DNA from: Ignavibacteria bacterium
GTDB taxonomy: Bacteria > Bacteroidota > Ignavibacteria > OLB7
DNA: 64,000 nt
Direction: 5' to 3'
Assembly: GCA_020635205.1 (NCBI GenBank)
Contig: JACKAE010000001.1
Span: forward strand, 434,001-498,000
Part shown: piece after piece, positions 16,495 through 26,041 of the stretch
Position numbering within the stretch: position 1 is the first letter of the stretch
How the letters are laid out: every line of letters starts with the position of its first letter
Notes under the pieces: model-generated
The model's input: only the letters and a program-made list of their open reading frames with translations
What the model was told of the DNA's origin: nothing
Database searches by the model: none
Program-made: the position numbers and the translations under genes

Positions 16495-19302
16495 ATGAGC
16501 ACTAACTCTTTCAACGCACGCGGAACGTTGCAGGTCGGAGATCGGACCTATGAGATTTACCGCCTGAACGCCCTCGCCGAACTGAACCAGAACATCCATC
16601 GCCTTCCCGTCTCCATCCGTATCCTCCTCGAAAACCTTTTGCGCCACGAAGATGGCGGTGCTGTCTCTTCAAGCGATATTGAAACATTGGCTCGGTGGAA
16701 TGCTCACGCTGTTCCTGTCGAGGAAATCGCCTTTACGCCTGCTCGCGTTCTGATGCAGGACTTCACTGGCGTTCCGGCTGTGGTAGACCTTGCGGCGATG
16801 CGAGATGCAATGGCGAAGATGGGGGGAGACCCGAACAGAATCAACCCACTGCAACCTGCCGAACTGGTAATCGACCACTCCGTCCAAGTCGACGCCTTCG
16901 GTCGCCCAGATGCGATGCGGATCAACACGGAACTGGAGTACGAGCGAAACCAAGAACGCTATCAGTTCCTCCGCTGGGGACAAGATGCGTTGCGCAACTT
17001 CAAGGTAGTTCCACCGGAGACCGGTATCGTCCACCAAGTGAATCTTGAGTTTCTCGCCCGCGTTGTCTTCCCCGGCGGCTACATGAACGGAGCAACTGGC
17101 CCAGTTCCTGCCTACCCCGACACACTTGTTGGAACCGACTCGCACACAACCATGATTAACGGTCTCGGCGTTCTCGGCTGGGGTGTTGGTGGTATCGAGG
17201 CAGAGGCAGCAATGTTGGGGCAGCCAGTTTCGATGTTGATCCCGAACGTTGTCGGCTTCCGTTTAACAGGTGAGTTGAGAGAGGGGGCAACGGCAACTGA
17301 CCTCGTGCTCGTTGTTGTGGAGATGCTCCGAAATCATGGAGTGGTTGGAAAGTTCGTCGAGTTCTACGGACCAGGACTCTCCCGCCTTCCACTGGCTGAC
17401 CGTGCAACGATTGCAAACATGGCTCCAGAGTATGGTGCAACGTGCGGATTCTTCCCAGTTGATGCGGAGACCATTCGCTACCTCCGCTTCAGCGGAAGAA
17501 GTGACGATCACGCAAACCTGGTGGAAGCCTACATGAAGGAACAGGGAATGTTCCACACTGCCGACTCTCCTGAGCCAGAGTTTGCGGAGAGCTTGGAGCT
17601 TGATCTCTCAACTGTAGAGCCGAGCATTGCCGGACCGAAGCGTCCGCAGGATCGCATTCTTCTCTCCAATGGAAAGAAAGCATTTTATCAGGCCGTAGAT
17701 ATGATTCTGAATCCGGGAGGATTGCAGAACGCTGAGAAGAACGTGAGTAAGTGGGAGAGCGAAGGAGGAAACGGCCAGACGCACGACTTTGCCTCGGACG
17801 AATCGGCTGTCCGCTTCACGCACGACGATGCCGAGCACACGCTCCACCACGGATCGGTGGTGATCGCTGCAATTACAAGCTGCACAAACACATCGAACCC
17901 ATCGGTGATGGTTGCCTCCGGTCTCTTGGCGAAGAAGGCGGCTGCTCTTGGCTTAAAAGCAAAGCCCTGGGTGAAGACCTCCCTTGCGCCGGGATCGAAA
18001 GTTGTGACCCGATACTTAGAGAATGCCGGACTCTTAAGCGAGCTTGAGAAGCTCGGCTTCCACGTGGTTGGCTACGGTTGCACCACATGTATCGGTAACT
18101 CCGGGCCACTTCCCGACGTGATCTCCGAGACAATCCGGGAGGGTAACCTCGTAGCCTGCTCTGTCCTCTCTGGCAACCGGAACTTCGAGGGACGAATCAA
18201 CCCCGACGTGAAGGCTAACTACTTGGCCTCTCCTCCCCTCGTCGTCGCCTATGCGTTGGCAGGACGGATGGACATCGACCTTTACAACGAACCGTTAGGG
18301 CAGGATCAAGATGGGAACGATGTCTTCTTGAAAGACATTTGGCCATCACGTTCCGAAGTGACCGAAACGGTTGAAGAGGCACTGAAGTCAGAGATGTTCT
18401 CCACAATCTACCAAGGAGTATTCGAAGGGAACGAAATATGGAAGAACCTGAACGTCCCAACAGGTGATCTCTTCGCTTGGGATGGCGACTCGACATACGT
18501 ACAACATCCTCCCTACTTCGAGGGGATGACCGCTGAGGCTCCGTCGAAGGCAGGTCCAATTACTGGTGCGCGAGTTCTGGCACTGTTAGGAGATAGCGTC
18601 ACAACCGACCACATCTCCCCTGCAGGATCGATCAAGAAAGACTCACCAGCCGGTGAGTACTTGATGGCCCACGGCGTTCTCCCGAAAGACTTCAACAGTT
18701 ACGGCTCACGTCGCGGCAATCACGAGGTGATGATGCGGGGAACGTTCGCGAACGTTCGCTTGCGGAACCAGCTTGCGCCGGGGACTGAGGGTGGCTTCAC
18801 AAACTACTTACCGGAAGATCGGGTGACTTCGATCTACGAAGCATCAATGAAGTATAAGGAGAGTGGCACACCGTTGATTGTGATCGCCGGAAAGGAGTAC
18901 GGCACGGGATCGAGTCGTGACTGGGCGGCCAAGGGGCCGATGCTCCTCGGCGTCCGGGCAGCGATTGCTGAGAGCTACGAGCGGATTCACCGCTCGAACC
19001 TGATCGGCATGGGAATCTTGCCACTCGAATTCCTGGAAGATGAAAGTGCGAAGACGTTAGGCCTCACCGGCAAGGAGACCTTCGACATCATCGGCCTCAC
19101 CGAACTCTTCGAGAATGGCTTCCCGGCAGAGCGTCGTTTAACCGTGAAGGCAACCGGTGAGAATGGTAACGCTTGCGAGTTCACAGTAAAGGTGCGGATC
19201 GACACACCACAGGAGATGCACTACTATCTGAACGGAGGTATCCTCCAGTACGTGCTGCGCGGACTACTGGCACAGCCGAAAGAGGAAGAGGTTGAGGCGT
19301 AA
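16495..19302 (+). CDS. acnA: aconitate hydratase
   Basis: This is a 935-residue aconitase of the AcnA/IRP type. It converts citrate to isocitrate through cis-aconitate in the TCA cycle, in the cytosol. The cluster-binding cysteines are in ITSCTNTSNPSVM and GYGCTTCIGNSGPL. Other family blocks are LVGTDSHTTMINGLGVLGWGVGG and, in the C-terminal swivel domain, GKEYGTGSSRDWAAKGP. ATG 16495 is chosen because the family begins here (MSTNSFNARGTLQVGDRTY) and GGAG lies 6 bases upstream. The frame is open 56 codons further upstream, but that extension looks non-coding. A strong terminator follows. Confidence 0.97.
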   Translation: MSTNSFNARGTLQVGDRTYEIYRLNALAELNQNIHRLPVSIRILLENLLRHEDGGAVSSSDIETLARWNAHAVPVEEIAFTPARVLMQDFTGVPAVVDLAAMRDAMAKMGGDPNRINPLQPAELVIDHSVQVDAFGRPDAMRINTELEYERNQERYQFLRWGQDALRNFKVVPPETGIVHQVNLEFLARVVFPGGYMNGATGPVPAYPDTLVGTDSHTTMINGLGVLGWGVGGIEAEAAMLGQPVSMLIPNVVGFRLTGELREGATATDLVLVVVEMLRNHGVVGKFVEFYGPGLSRLPLADRATIANMAPEYGATCGFFPVDAETIRYLRFSGRSDDHANLVEAYMKEQGMFHTADSPEPEFAESLELDLSTVEPSIAGPKRPQDRILLSNGKKAFYQAVDMILNPGGLQNAEKNVSKWESEGGNGQTHDFASDESAVRFTHDDAEHTLHHGSVVIAAITSCTNTSNPSVMVASGLLAKKAAALGLKAKPWVKTSLAPGSKVVTRYLENAGLLSELEKLGFHVVGYGCTTCIGNSGPLPDVISETIREGNLVACSVLSGNRNFEGRINPDVKANYLASPPLVVAYALAGRMDIDLYNEPLGQDQDGNDVFLKDIWPSRSEVTETVEEALKSEMFSTIYQGVFEGNEIWKNLNVPTGDLFAWDGDSTYVQHPPYFEGMTAEAPSKAGPITGARVLALLGDSVTTDHISPAGSIKKDSPAGEYLMAHGVLPKDFNSYGSRRGNHEVMMRGTFANVRLRNQLAPGTEGGFTNYLPEDRVTSIYEASMKYKESGTPLIVIAGKEYGTGSSRDWAAKGPMLLGVRAAIAESYERIHRSNLIGMGILPLEFLEDESAKTLGLTGKETFDIIGLTELFENGFPAERRLTVKATGENGNACEFTVKVRIDTPQEMHYYLNGGILQYVLRGLLAQPKEEEVEA

Positions 19303-19368
19303 GGGGAGAGAACGTAGATAGTTGAGAGAACAAGGCTCTCATTTACTATCAACGAAACGTAGAGTATG

Positions 19369-19408
19369 AACGGGGACATCTGCAAGTGCAGGTGTCCCCG
19401 TTTTCATT
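19369..19408 (+). terminator. intrinsic terminator of acnA
   Basis: Arms AACGGGGACA (19369-19378) and TGTCCCCGTT (19393-19402) enclose an inner CTGC/GCAG stem and AAGT loop. A T-rich tail (TTTTCATTT) follows. Confidence 0.9.
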
Positions 19409-19928
19409 TGTACGATGTCGCGTTGATAGAGGACAGTACAATCAACACCATGACATAGAACGTTTTCTCAAGAGAGTCATTCCGCACCAATCACAGCGCG
19501 ATACTCCCTTGATAGCACCGTGCGGAAGCGCGGTGCAAGAATAGCCCTTGGCAACCTTCAGCACCATCGGTGCGATCTTCAAGAACTGAAGAAGGGTTAC
19601 GCATGGCATAGGAACGTTCCGATGGAGCTTCGAGATAATACGGAATCTTCTTTCCCTCTGCTTCTGCACAGGGCTACCGATGGCTGGCTCTGACAGAGCC
19701 GCGAAGTAAGCCCACTCGTAATTTCATTTGCCCTGTGTATACCAACCAGAAAATCGACTTATCACTGTCGAGCCTTGACACCGACGAAGTCCTTCGCATT
19801 CCTGCAATGTCGTTAGTCTGACCCAAAACCATGAACAACACCTCGTGCTCGCATGTTCACTTTCCTATAGAGTGATTTCTTCTTGCTTATATCTATTGTG
19901 AACTTGAGCTTGCGATTAGTTCTTTTAA
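19409..19928. other. intergenic stretch with short hairpins, no gene seen
   Basis: There is no supportable coding region. Short hairpins occur, including GCACCG/CGGTGC near 19516-19537, GCACC-ATC-GGTGC near 19561, and a perfect GGCTCT-GAC-AGAGCC at 19686-19700. A minus-strand frame (19442-19669) has low-complexity composition and no recognisable protein features. Confidence 0.5.
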
Positions 19929-20168
19929 CCTTGCCCTCTACTCTTTACGTTTGAAACCAGCGGGCCACTCCAACCCTACAATCTTCCTTGGACTATCAGT
20001 TACAACGGAGTAAAGTTCCGAACTTTCGATGCAAACTTAGCTCGAATCTTGATGAAGATGCTTCCGAAAGAGAAGTGGAGAGTTCCTACAGATGAAGCGG
20101 AAAATAAGCGACTCCTTTACGCTGTTGCTCACTACTTAGCTTCCAAACATGATTGGTCATCAGAATGA
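19929..20168 (+). pseudogene. C-terminal remnant of an unrecognised protein
   Basis: The frame is open from just after a TAA at 19926 to the TGA at 20166-20168. It reads as convincing protein (LPWTISYNGVKFRTFD, then LARILMKMLPKEKWRVPTDE and AVAHYLASKHDWSSE). No start codon precedes the protein-like part, so it looks like the tail of a truncated gene. I do not recognise the family. Confidence 0.4.
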
Positions 20169-20656
20169 GGAGTAGCGTTGATCTCTGGCTTGCAAACAAC
20201 CTGAATCGCGCAAGCCAACTTCGCTTCTACGAACCGAATGCAACTGTTGGGGCATTCCCTCCAGTAGGAATCAACTACAGTGCGTTTGTCCAGAACGACC
20301 CCTTAGCAACAGATATCACCTACGATCTTCCACCAACGCTCAACACTGCCGCCGTAAATCAACAACAGTTTATGCGCGCAACAACAACTACAGCAAGTAT
20401 AGCAGCACAACTTGACTGGGTAGATGCTTCTACAATTGTAGGACAGAGTGGATGGCTTCTCACTGGAAATGCTTCAACAAATCCAGTAACCAACTTTCTT
20501 GGCACTACTGACGCACAGGCACGACAAACGGATCGAACTTCCAGAACACCGACGCAATTCGAGTTGGGTATACAGTCATCAATCCCTCCCGATAACGGGA
20601 GAAGAGTCATCCAAACTTTATGTGCCTCTCCTTCAGCTGCTGTGGTGGTTGTCTGA
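20150..20656 (+). pseudogene. remnant of a tail-fibre-like surface protein
   Basis: The frame reads LANNLNRASQLRFYEPN, then ADITYDLPPTL-like and WLLTGNASTNPVTNFLGTTDAQ. I associate this run of motifs with the body of large Bacteroidota and related surface or phage-tail-fibre-like proteins that end in a peptidase S74-type chaperone. Here it begins abruptly inside the previous remnant. After FLGTTDAQ the sequence becomes low-quality, and other frames look more protein-like, which indicates a frameshift. It lacks both ends, so it is scored as a pseudogene. The motif recognition is from memory. Confidence 0.45.
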
Positions 20657-20667
20657 AGGGGATATCC

Positions 20668-20706
20668 AACGGAGACTCGCATAGCACGGGGGAGCGAGTC
20701 TCCGTT
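20668..20706 (+). terminator. 13-bp hairpin, terminator-like
   Basis: Perfect arms AACGGAGACTCGC (20668-20680) and GCGAGTCTCCGTT (20694-20706) enclose a 13-base loop, and ACCTTATTATC follows. It lies 12 bases past the stop of the surface-protein remnant and could be its old terminator. Confidence 0.6.
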
Positions 20707-20799
20707 ACCTTATTATCCCCGTAATTCATTCCTCAAACTACTTCAACAGGATTGTTCCCCGATAAAAAGCCCTGCACTTCTTTACATTTTTTCTCTTTC

Positions 20800-20834
20800 A
20801 ACTGTTATGGCATAACAACAGAAGTTGTTATGCC
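20800..20834 (+). promoter_or_regulatory. GTTATG element upstream of the SBBP T9SS gene
   Basis: AACTGTTATGG (20800-20810) and GTTGTTATGCC (20824-20834) are spaced 23 bp apart. GGCATAACAAC-AGAA-GTTGTTATGCC also forms a perfect 11-bp hairpin. The same pair of half-sites occurs at 25296-25330 upstream of the related T9SS gene. It is a candidate operator or leader element. Confidence 0.5.
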
Positions 20835-20919
20835 CCCCACCGACCTTCAGGCATAGTTCCCAATCTGTCTGATTATTCCCTTCCAATCGTTTCATACAAC
20901 CACTACACACGACATCTTT

Positions 20920-23900
20920 ATGAAAAAGAATCTGTTCCATGCCAGCTTCTTAGCCTTTGTTGCCCTTTCGCTTTCGGCATACGCGCAAAACTCGGAAGCT
21001 CTTAACGACTACGGCATATATCGTGCTGAGCACGCATCGCCACCAATCGACTTACCAGTATCTCAAAACAATGTCCCGCAGACTCTTTCACTGATTGAGA
21101 ATCGCGGACAGTGGGATTCTGATGCACGGTTTCTGATGCGGGGGCCAAACGTAAACATCTGGGTTTCAGATAATGGCTTCGTCTACGATTTCTACCGAAA
21201 CCACTACACAACTCCCGATAATGCTAACCCACAGAGTGTAATTCCACACCTTTCCAGACGGGAAGGGCATGTAGTGGAAGTTCGCTTTGAAGGATCATCC
21301 CCTTCAGCTCGTGCTATACCACTTGAGCCAACCGGAGAAGTTGTTAACTACTTGATCGGCTCGCAGGAGAACCACAAGATTGGCGTTCCCCTCTACCGGA
21401 ATAGTCGCATCGAAGGTCTCTACCCAGGTGTTGACGCTCTACTCTATCAAGAGAATGGGCAACCACGCTACGATCTGATTGTAGAACCTGGAACCAATCC
21501 CTCTTCAATTAGAATTTCATTTGCTGGTGCAGAGGAACTAACGCTTGCGTCAAACGGGAATCTTCAGATCGGCACAACGCTCGGAGATATTGTCCAGAGT
21601 GATCTGTTCGCATATCAAGTAGTGAACGGTACAAAGGAAAAAGTAGAGTGCTCATTCAAACTTGTTGGCAACGCTGTTCAGTTTGAGGTTGGTGCGTACG
21701 ATCAGCAGCGCCCACTGGTGATTGATCCAATTGTGACCGCCACCTACATAGGAGGTTCCGGTTGGGAAAACGTTGGGCCGAGCGATGGCAACACTTCTAA
21801 TCTCTATCGAGTTGCTATTGACCCACGAGATAACACGGTGTTGCTCGCCGGCGGCACAGCCTCCGATGACTTCCCTACAACACCTGGTGCATACGATGTT
21901 TCCTATAACGGTCCTACAGTAGTCGACCCAGTTACTGCGTGGGATGGCGTGTACGGAAGGCTCTCATCTTGGGGGGGAGATATGTTTGTGATGAAGTTAA
22001 CTCCAGATGGTAAGTCGATCATTTTCTCGACATACATCGGAGGAGCTGACCAAGGAGAAACACCAAATGGTATTGCAGTCGATCCAAGAGGAAATATCTG
22101 GATTGTTGGAGCTACGGCATCTAACGACTTCCCTACAACACCCGACGCATTTCAGAAACATGCTGGACGGGTTCCCGACACAACCGGAGGAAAACAGAAT
22201 CAGAATAGCCAGACAAACTGGTCGGACGGAATCATTTTGAAGCTGAGTTCAGATGGAAGTAGTCTGCTCTACTCAAGCTATCTACACGTTAACGACAATC
22301 GAACCGATCCAAACGATGGAAGCACCTATACAAACATCTGGTCGGAGTCGGTAACCGATCTTGCTCTCTCAAGAGATGGCAACGTCTGGATTGTCGGCAA
22401 TGCTCCCTGGGGTCTGCCAACAACGCAGAATGCCTACCGCAAAACGTGGAGCGGAAGAAAGAACCGGACATATACTCCACCAACTGCATTCACAAATACT
22501 ACCTCAAGCAGCAATATCTTCTTTGGCTGCATGAACCCCACAACACATCGGCTGGAATATCTTTCTTACGTGAACGATCCTACACGGGAAGGACTGGGAA
22601 ATACCGACGGAGACATTCGCATTGATCCAGAGGGGAACATTCTAATCTCTGGATATGCAAGCAAGTTCCTCGGTGGCTTTGGCTTAGTACCCAACAGTGT
22701 TCTCTGCAATCTGCCGACAACTCCGGGAACGTATAGACCTGATCCCGGTGCTGAAGGAGCCGAAGCGTGGGTAGGTAAGTTCGATCCCTCTGGTCGCAAC
22801 CTGATCTGGGGAACGTATGTTGGCCGAGTTTACGGTCTTGGAGGGTGGTCGAACTCACTCGATGTCGATAGCAAGGGGCGTCCATCGCTCCTCGGAGTAA
22901 CCTACGATCCTAATTTCCCGGTGACACCAAATGCTCTCGACTCGAACTTTAACGGCTCTCACGGTGGATACTTGCTTCGGTTAACGGCAGATGGAACACT
23001 CGACTACTCGATGGTGTTCGACGGAATCGACGCACACTTCCACGCACTCGACCAGTGTGATAATATCTGGTTCGTTTCTATGGTCAATCGCTCGGCTCCC
23101 GGAGATGTTGCAGGTTGGATTACTCCGAACGCTTTCAACGGCGACTTGGCAAGCTACGTCGGCCAGTATCCATATACGCAAGAACTTATCTGCGTATCTC
23201 CAGACTTTGAGTCGATTCAGTACGCCTCGTATCTCCACCCGGTTGGCGGTCAGGCTCCAATCCTCTGGCGGATGGTTCCAAGCTCGAACGGCACGCTTCA
23301 TTTCTACGGCTTCGGCGGAACAGGTCTCTACACAACAGAGGGAGCCATTCGTCGCAATCCATCAATAGACAACAGTCCGTTTGACTTTGAACACTACTAC
23401 TTCCAGCTCTTTGCCGACGAGTTGAAAAATGTGTCGGTTGCTGTTCACGATAACTCAGGGGGAAGCGGCACTACTATCTGCCGATCACAAATCGGAGAAG
23501 TTACGTGGGATGGTGGCATGGGCTTTATCCGATGCCGCCAAGGATATGAACTCCAGGTACAACTCCTCCCCAAATCAGGAGGAGCATCCATGGTTATCGC
23601 CACAGTAGAGTCGACCAAAGGGGTTTGGAGCGACGAGATTCCAGACTGGGTTCCAAGTGGTGAATATTACCTTCGCTTAGTGGATAGAATATCTGGCACA
23701 GTAATGTACACGAGCAATCTAATTACTATCAGAGCACCACTTGGCGGACTTCTTGCCTCCGACTTGAAGGGGTCAGCAGTGAAAGCAATCGTCTATCCCC
23801 CCACAAAGGTTCGGGAGTCACGCGACACGGCAGTTGTGATCGCAAACGCAAGTCCAACGTGCGAACTTCGTATCCTCGGTGGATCGGTACGCTTCGAGTC

Positions 23901-25155
23901 AGGAGACATCAGAGACCCGAATGAGTTCCGCATTATTAAAGCTCTGGGGAACACCACGTACGATCCGGTGCAAGATATGTACATCATGGCTCCAATGAGC
24001 CAAGACACTCTCGTAGTACGCTTCACGCCAGTTCGTGATGGTTCGCGTAGAGCGACAATGCGCGTTGTAACCGATCAGAAGACGAACTACATTCCTGGCA
24101 TCACCGCTCCGGGAGAACTTTACTGGGATTTCTACGGGTTGGGCATACCGGGGAATGAGAAGACCGAGGCAGATATATATGCTGAACCGATTACCTTCAC
24201 TCCGATTGAAATTGGTGTGGAGACCTCGCGGAAGCAACTTCGCATTGAGAACACAAATCTGAAACCACTCACCATTGAACGTGCTGACTTCGCAGACTGG
24301 GGGAGTCCAGAATTTGAGTGGGATGAAATGTTCGACAACCCAAAACTCCCACTTGAGTTACGTCCCGGAGATGTCGTCTTCTTTGGGCTGAAGCACTTCT
24401 CCCCCTCTGGCTCAGATGGTGGTATCAAGAATGGGATGCTCATCTTGAAGAGTAGTGATGGCGACACCCTCGGCGTTCGACTGCAAGGCTTTGCAGGATC
24501 ACGCACACTGGAGATAACACCAAGCGAAATCCACATGAGCACACTGGATATTCGTTCGGTTCGGACTCGTGTAGTACTAACAAACAGTGGCACACTCCCA
24601 ATCTCTATTGAGTCGATTAACCTCCGCGATGGTCGACACTTCGCAATTAGCCAACTTGAGCGACGGGTAATTGAACCGGGATGGTGGGAGTTTGTAGAGG
24701 TACTCTACACTCCATCTGGAGATGGTCCGCATGACGATGCTCTGATTATTTACTCGAACGCTAATAGCGGGGGATCATCCGTTCCACAACAGATGGAACT
24801 GCAGTTGCACGGATTGACATCGTCTACCAGCACAGAGATCAGACCAGAAGGATCCTCGGCGCGACCAACAACTGGGTCGGAGAGTACAGATCTTTCACTT
24901 CTCCAGTTATACCCACAACCGGCTCGAACAACGCTAACTATTACCTGGTATCAACCAACTGCCACTAACGTGCAGATGCAGATGTACGATGTTAGCGGTC
25001 GCTCGGTAATGGCAACCTCAAGCGAAGCTCAAGACTTTCCAGTGGGAAGAAACGAAGTAGATGTAGATATATCTGCTCTGACAGCAGGACTCTATTACTA
25101 CGAACTGAAGGTGGGAACAGAAGTTATCCGCCAGCCAGTTATGATTGTACATTAA
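20920..25155 (+). CDS. giant secreted SBBP-repeat protein with T9SS tail
   Basis: This is a 1411-residue protein. In order it has a signal peptide (1-22) and a DUF7948-like N-terminal domain with ENRGQWDSDARFLMRGP (about 50-275). SBBP beta-propeller repeats follow (about 280-850: FSTYIGGADQGETPNGIAVD, GYLLRLTADGTLDYS). A middle Ig-like part comes next, then two choice-of-anchor-D/Hydin-like Ig domains (about 1085-1190 and 1193-1290). A T9SS type A sorting domain ends it (about 1325-1411, LYPQPARTTLTITW ... GLYYYELKVG). It is predicted to be exported to the cell surface; the ligand is unknown. It has its own terminator, and a GTTATG element lies upstream. Confidence 0.92.
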   Translation: MKKNLFHASFLAFVALSLSAYAQNSEALNDYGIYRAEHASPPIDLPVSQNNVPQTLSLIENRGQWDSDARFLMRGPNVNIWVSDNGFVYDFYRNHYTTPDNANPQSVIPHLSRREGHVVEVRFEGSSPSARAIPLEPTGEVVNYLIGSQENHKIGVPLYRNSRIEGLYPGVDALLYQENGQPRYDLIVEPGTNPSSIRISFAGAEELTLASNGNLQIGTTLGDIVQSDLFAYQVVNGTKEKVECSFKLVGNAVQFEVGAYDQQRPLVIDPIVTATYIGGSGWENVGPSDGNTSNLYRVAIDPRDNTVLLAGGTASDDFPTTPGAYDVSYNGPTVVDPVTAWDGVYGRLSSWGGDMFVMKLTPDGKSIIFSTYIGGADQGETPNGIAVDPRGNIWIVGATASNDFPTTPDAFQKHAGRVPDTTGGKQNQNSQTNWSDGIILKLSSDGSSLLYSSYLHVNDNRTDPNDGSTYTNIWSESVTDLALSRDGNVWIVGNAPWGLPTTQNAYRKTWSGRKNRTYTPPTAFTNTTSSSNIFFGCMNPTTHRLEYLSYVNDPTREGLGNTDGDIRIDPEGNILISGYASKFLGGFGLVPNSVLCNLPTTPGTYRPDPGAEGAEAWVGKFDPSGRNLIWGTYVGRVYGLGGWSNSLDVDSKGRPSLLGVTYDPNFPVTPNALDSNFNGSHGGYLLRLTADGTLDYSMVFDGIDAHFHALDQCDNIWFVSMVNRSAPGDVAGWITPNAFNGDLASYVGQYPYTQELICVSPDFESIQYASYLHPVGGQAPILWRMVPSSNGTLHFYGFGGTGLYTTEGAIRRNPSIDNSPFDFEHYYFQLFADELKNVSVAVHDNSGGSGTTICRSQIGEVTWDGGMGFIRCRQGYELQVQLLPKSGGASMVIATVESTKGVWSDEIPDWVPSGEYYLRLVDRISGTVMYTSNLITIRAPLGGLLASDLKGSAVKAIVYPPTKVRESRDTAVVIANASPTCELRILGGSVRFESGDIRDPNEFRIIKALGNTTYDPVQDMYIMAPMSQDTLVVRFTPVRDGSRRATMRVVTDQKTNYIPGITAPGELYWDFYGLGIPGNEKTEADIYAEPITFTPIEIGVETSRKQLRIENTNLKPLTIERADFADWGSPEFEWDEMFDNPKLPLELRPGDVVFFGLKHFSPSGSDGGIKNGMLILKSSDGDTLGVRLQGFAGSRTLEITPSEIHMSTLDIRSVRTRVVLTNSGTLPISIESINLRDGRHFAISQLERRVIEPGWWEFVEVLYTPSGDGPHDDALIIYSNANSGGSSVPQQMELQLHGLTSSTSTEIRPEGSSARPTTGSESTDLSLLQLYPQPARTTLTITWYQPTATNVQMQMYDVSGRSVMATSSEAQDFPVGRNEVDVDISALTAGLYYYELKVGTEVIRQPVMIVH

Positions 25156-25183
25156 CTTGGCAAGCTGATAAGCAAAAAAAGGG

Positions 25184-25218
25184 GAGCGGGGAGAGAGTCT
25201 ATCTCTCCCCGCTCTTTT
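25184..25218 (+). terminator. intrinsic terminator
   Basis: Perfect 13-bp arms GAGCGGGGAGAGA (25184-25196) and TCTCTCCCCGCTC (25202-25214) have a 5-base loop and are followed by TTTT. It terminates the SBBP protein gene. Confidence 0.92.
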
Positions 25219-25295
25219 GCATTCTCCCATCGAAGTTGATCTTCCCACACCTAACAATATCCCAGTTGACCTAAGTTTATTTGCTCCACACCTTG

Positions 25296-25330
25296 AACTG
25301 TTATGGATTTCTCTCAAGGTTGTTATGCCC
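25296..25330 (+). promoter_or_regulatory. second copy of the GTTATG element
   Basis: AACTGTTATGG and GTTGTTATGCCC are spaced 22 bp apart. The element ends 71 bases before the GTG start at 25401. It matches the half-sites upstream of the 20920 gene, although here it does not form a hairpin. Confidence 0.45.
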
Positions 25331-25400
25331 TACACATACCTTAGATATGTGGCATGTGTCACTCCCAATTGTACCATACATAGACAGCCATAACGGTTCA

Positions 25401-25886
25401 GTGAGAATACAACATCTTCTCTATACCAGTCTACTGGTCTTTTTCCTCGCTCTCTCTGTCAAGGCCGAACCCCTTAAAGGTCTTGATAGTGGAGACCGTT
25501 TGACAACTCTGAACGAAGGGACGAATAGAGAGACTGTTTTAACTGAGTGGAAAGTGCTCACGCCCGACGCAATCTTCCCAAGTCATTTACAGGCAAGCTC
25601 CACAGTAGCCTCCTCAGTCGGAACGAATCTGAAGTTGGTAGAGTTCCATCCACAAATGTCCAGAACTGATCTGACAATTGTATGGCAACAGTCAACTTCT
25701 TCGGCTGTACAGGTCAGGATATTCGATGTCGCCGGCCAACTAACACTATCTTCTGAGTTAGGAGAGTATCCGGCTGGCGAGCACGAGCTACAGACAGATT
25801 TGTCGAATCTGATGCCCGGTATTTACTCATATGAGCTACACGTAGGGGAAGTAATGGTAGAACATCCCTTGATGATTATCAGATAG
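25401..25886 (+). CDS. cargo-less T9SS sorting-domain protein
   Basis: This is a 161-residue protein. GTG 25401 is preferred because it gives a clean signal peptide (VRIQHLLYTSLLVFFLALSVKA); the frame is open upstream to 25281. After about 50 residues without a recognisable fold, residues about 80-161 form a T9SS sorting domain. This (FHPQMSRTDLTIVW ... IFDVAGQ ... PGIYSYELHVG) is clearly paralogous to the tail of the preceding 1411-residue protein (YPQPARTTLTITW). It thus looks like a copy with the cargo deleted. The stop codon TAG lies inside a palindromic repeat core. Confidence 0.7.
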   Translation: MRIQHLLYTSLLVFFLALSVKAEPLKGLDSGDRLTTLNEGTNRETVLTEWKVLTPDAIFPSHLQASSTVASSVGTNLKLVEFHPQMSRTDLTIVWQQSTSSAVQVRIFDVAGQLTLSSELGEYPAGEHELQTDLSNLMPGIYSYELHVGEVMVEHPLMIIR

Positions 25887-25922
25887 AGCCATGATGGATC
25901 TTGTCTCTATCTGATAATCATC
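25871..25922. repeat. palindrome spanning a stop codon (copy A)
   Basis: Perfect 18-bp arms (25871-25888 and 25905-25922) span the end of the 25401 gene. The 28-bp core 25883-25910 (ATAGAGCCATG...TTGTCTCTAT) is a diverged relative of the core at 26479-26506, and its TAG is the stop codon. The outer 12 bp on the right are an inverted copy of the coding sequence on the left. It may also act as a terminator. Confidence 0.85.
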
Positions 25923-26041
25923 TTCCTTTGAGTTCCGAACAATTCCCGCTCCAGCAAAAGAAGCGACGAGGCAAATAGTCCCCTCGTCGCTTTCTTCTTT
26001 TCTTTCCTTAGTTTTGCTGAATGTCTACTATACCAGCATAT

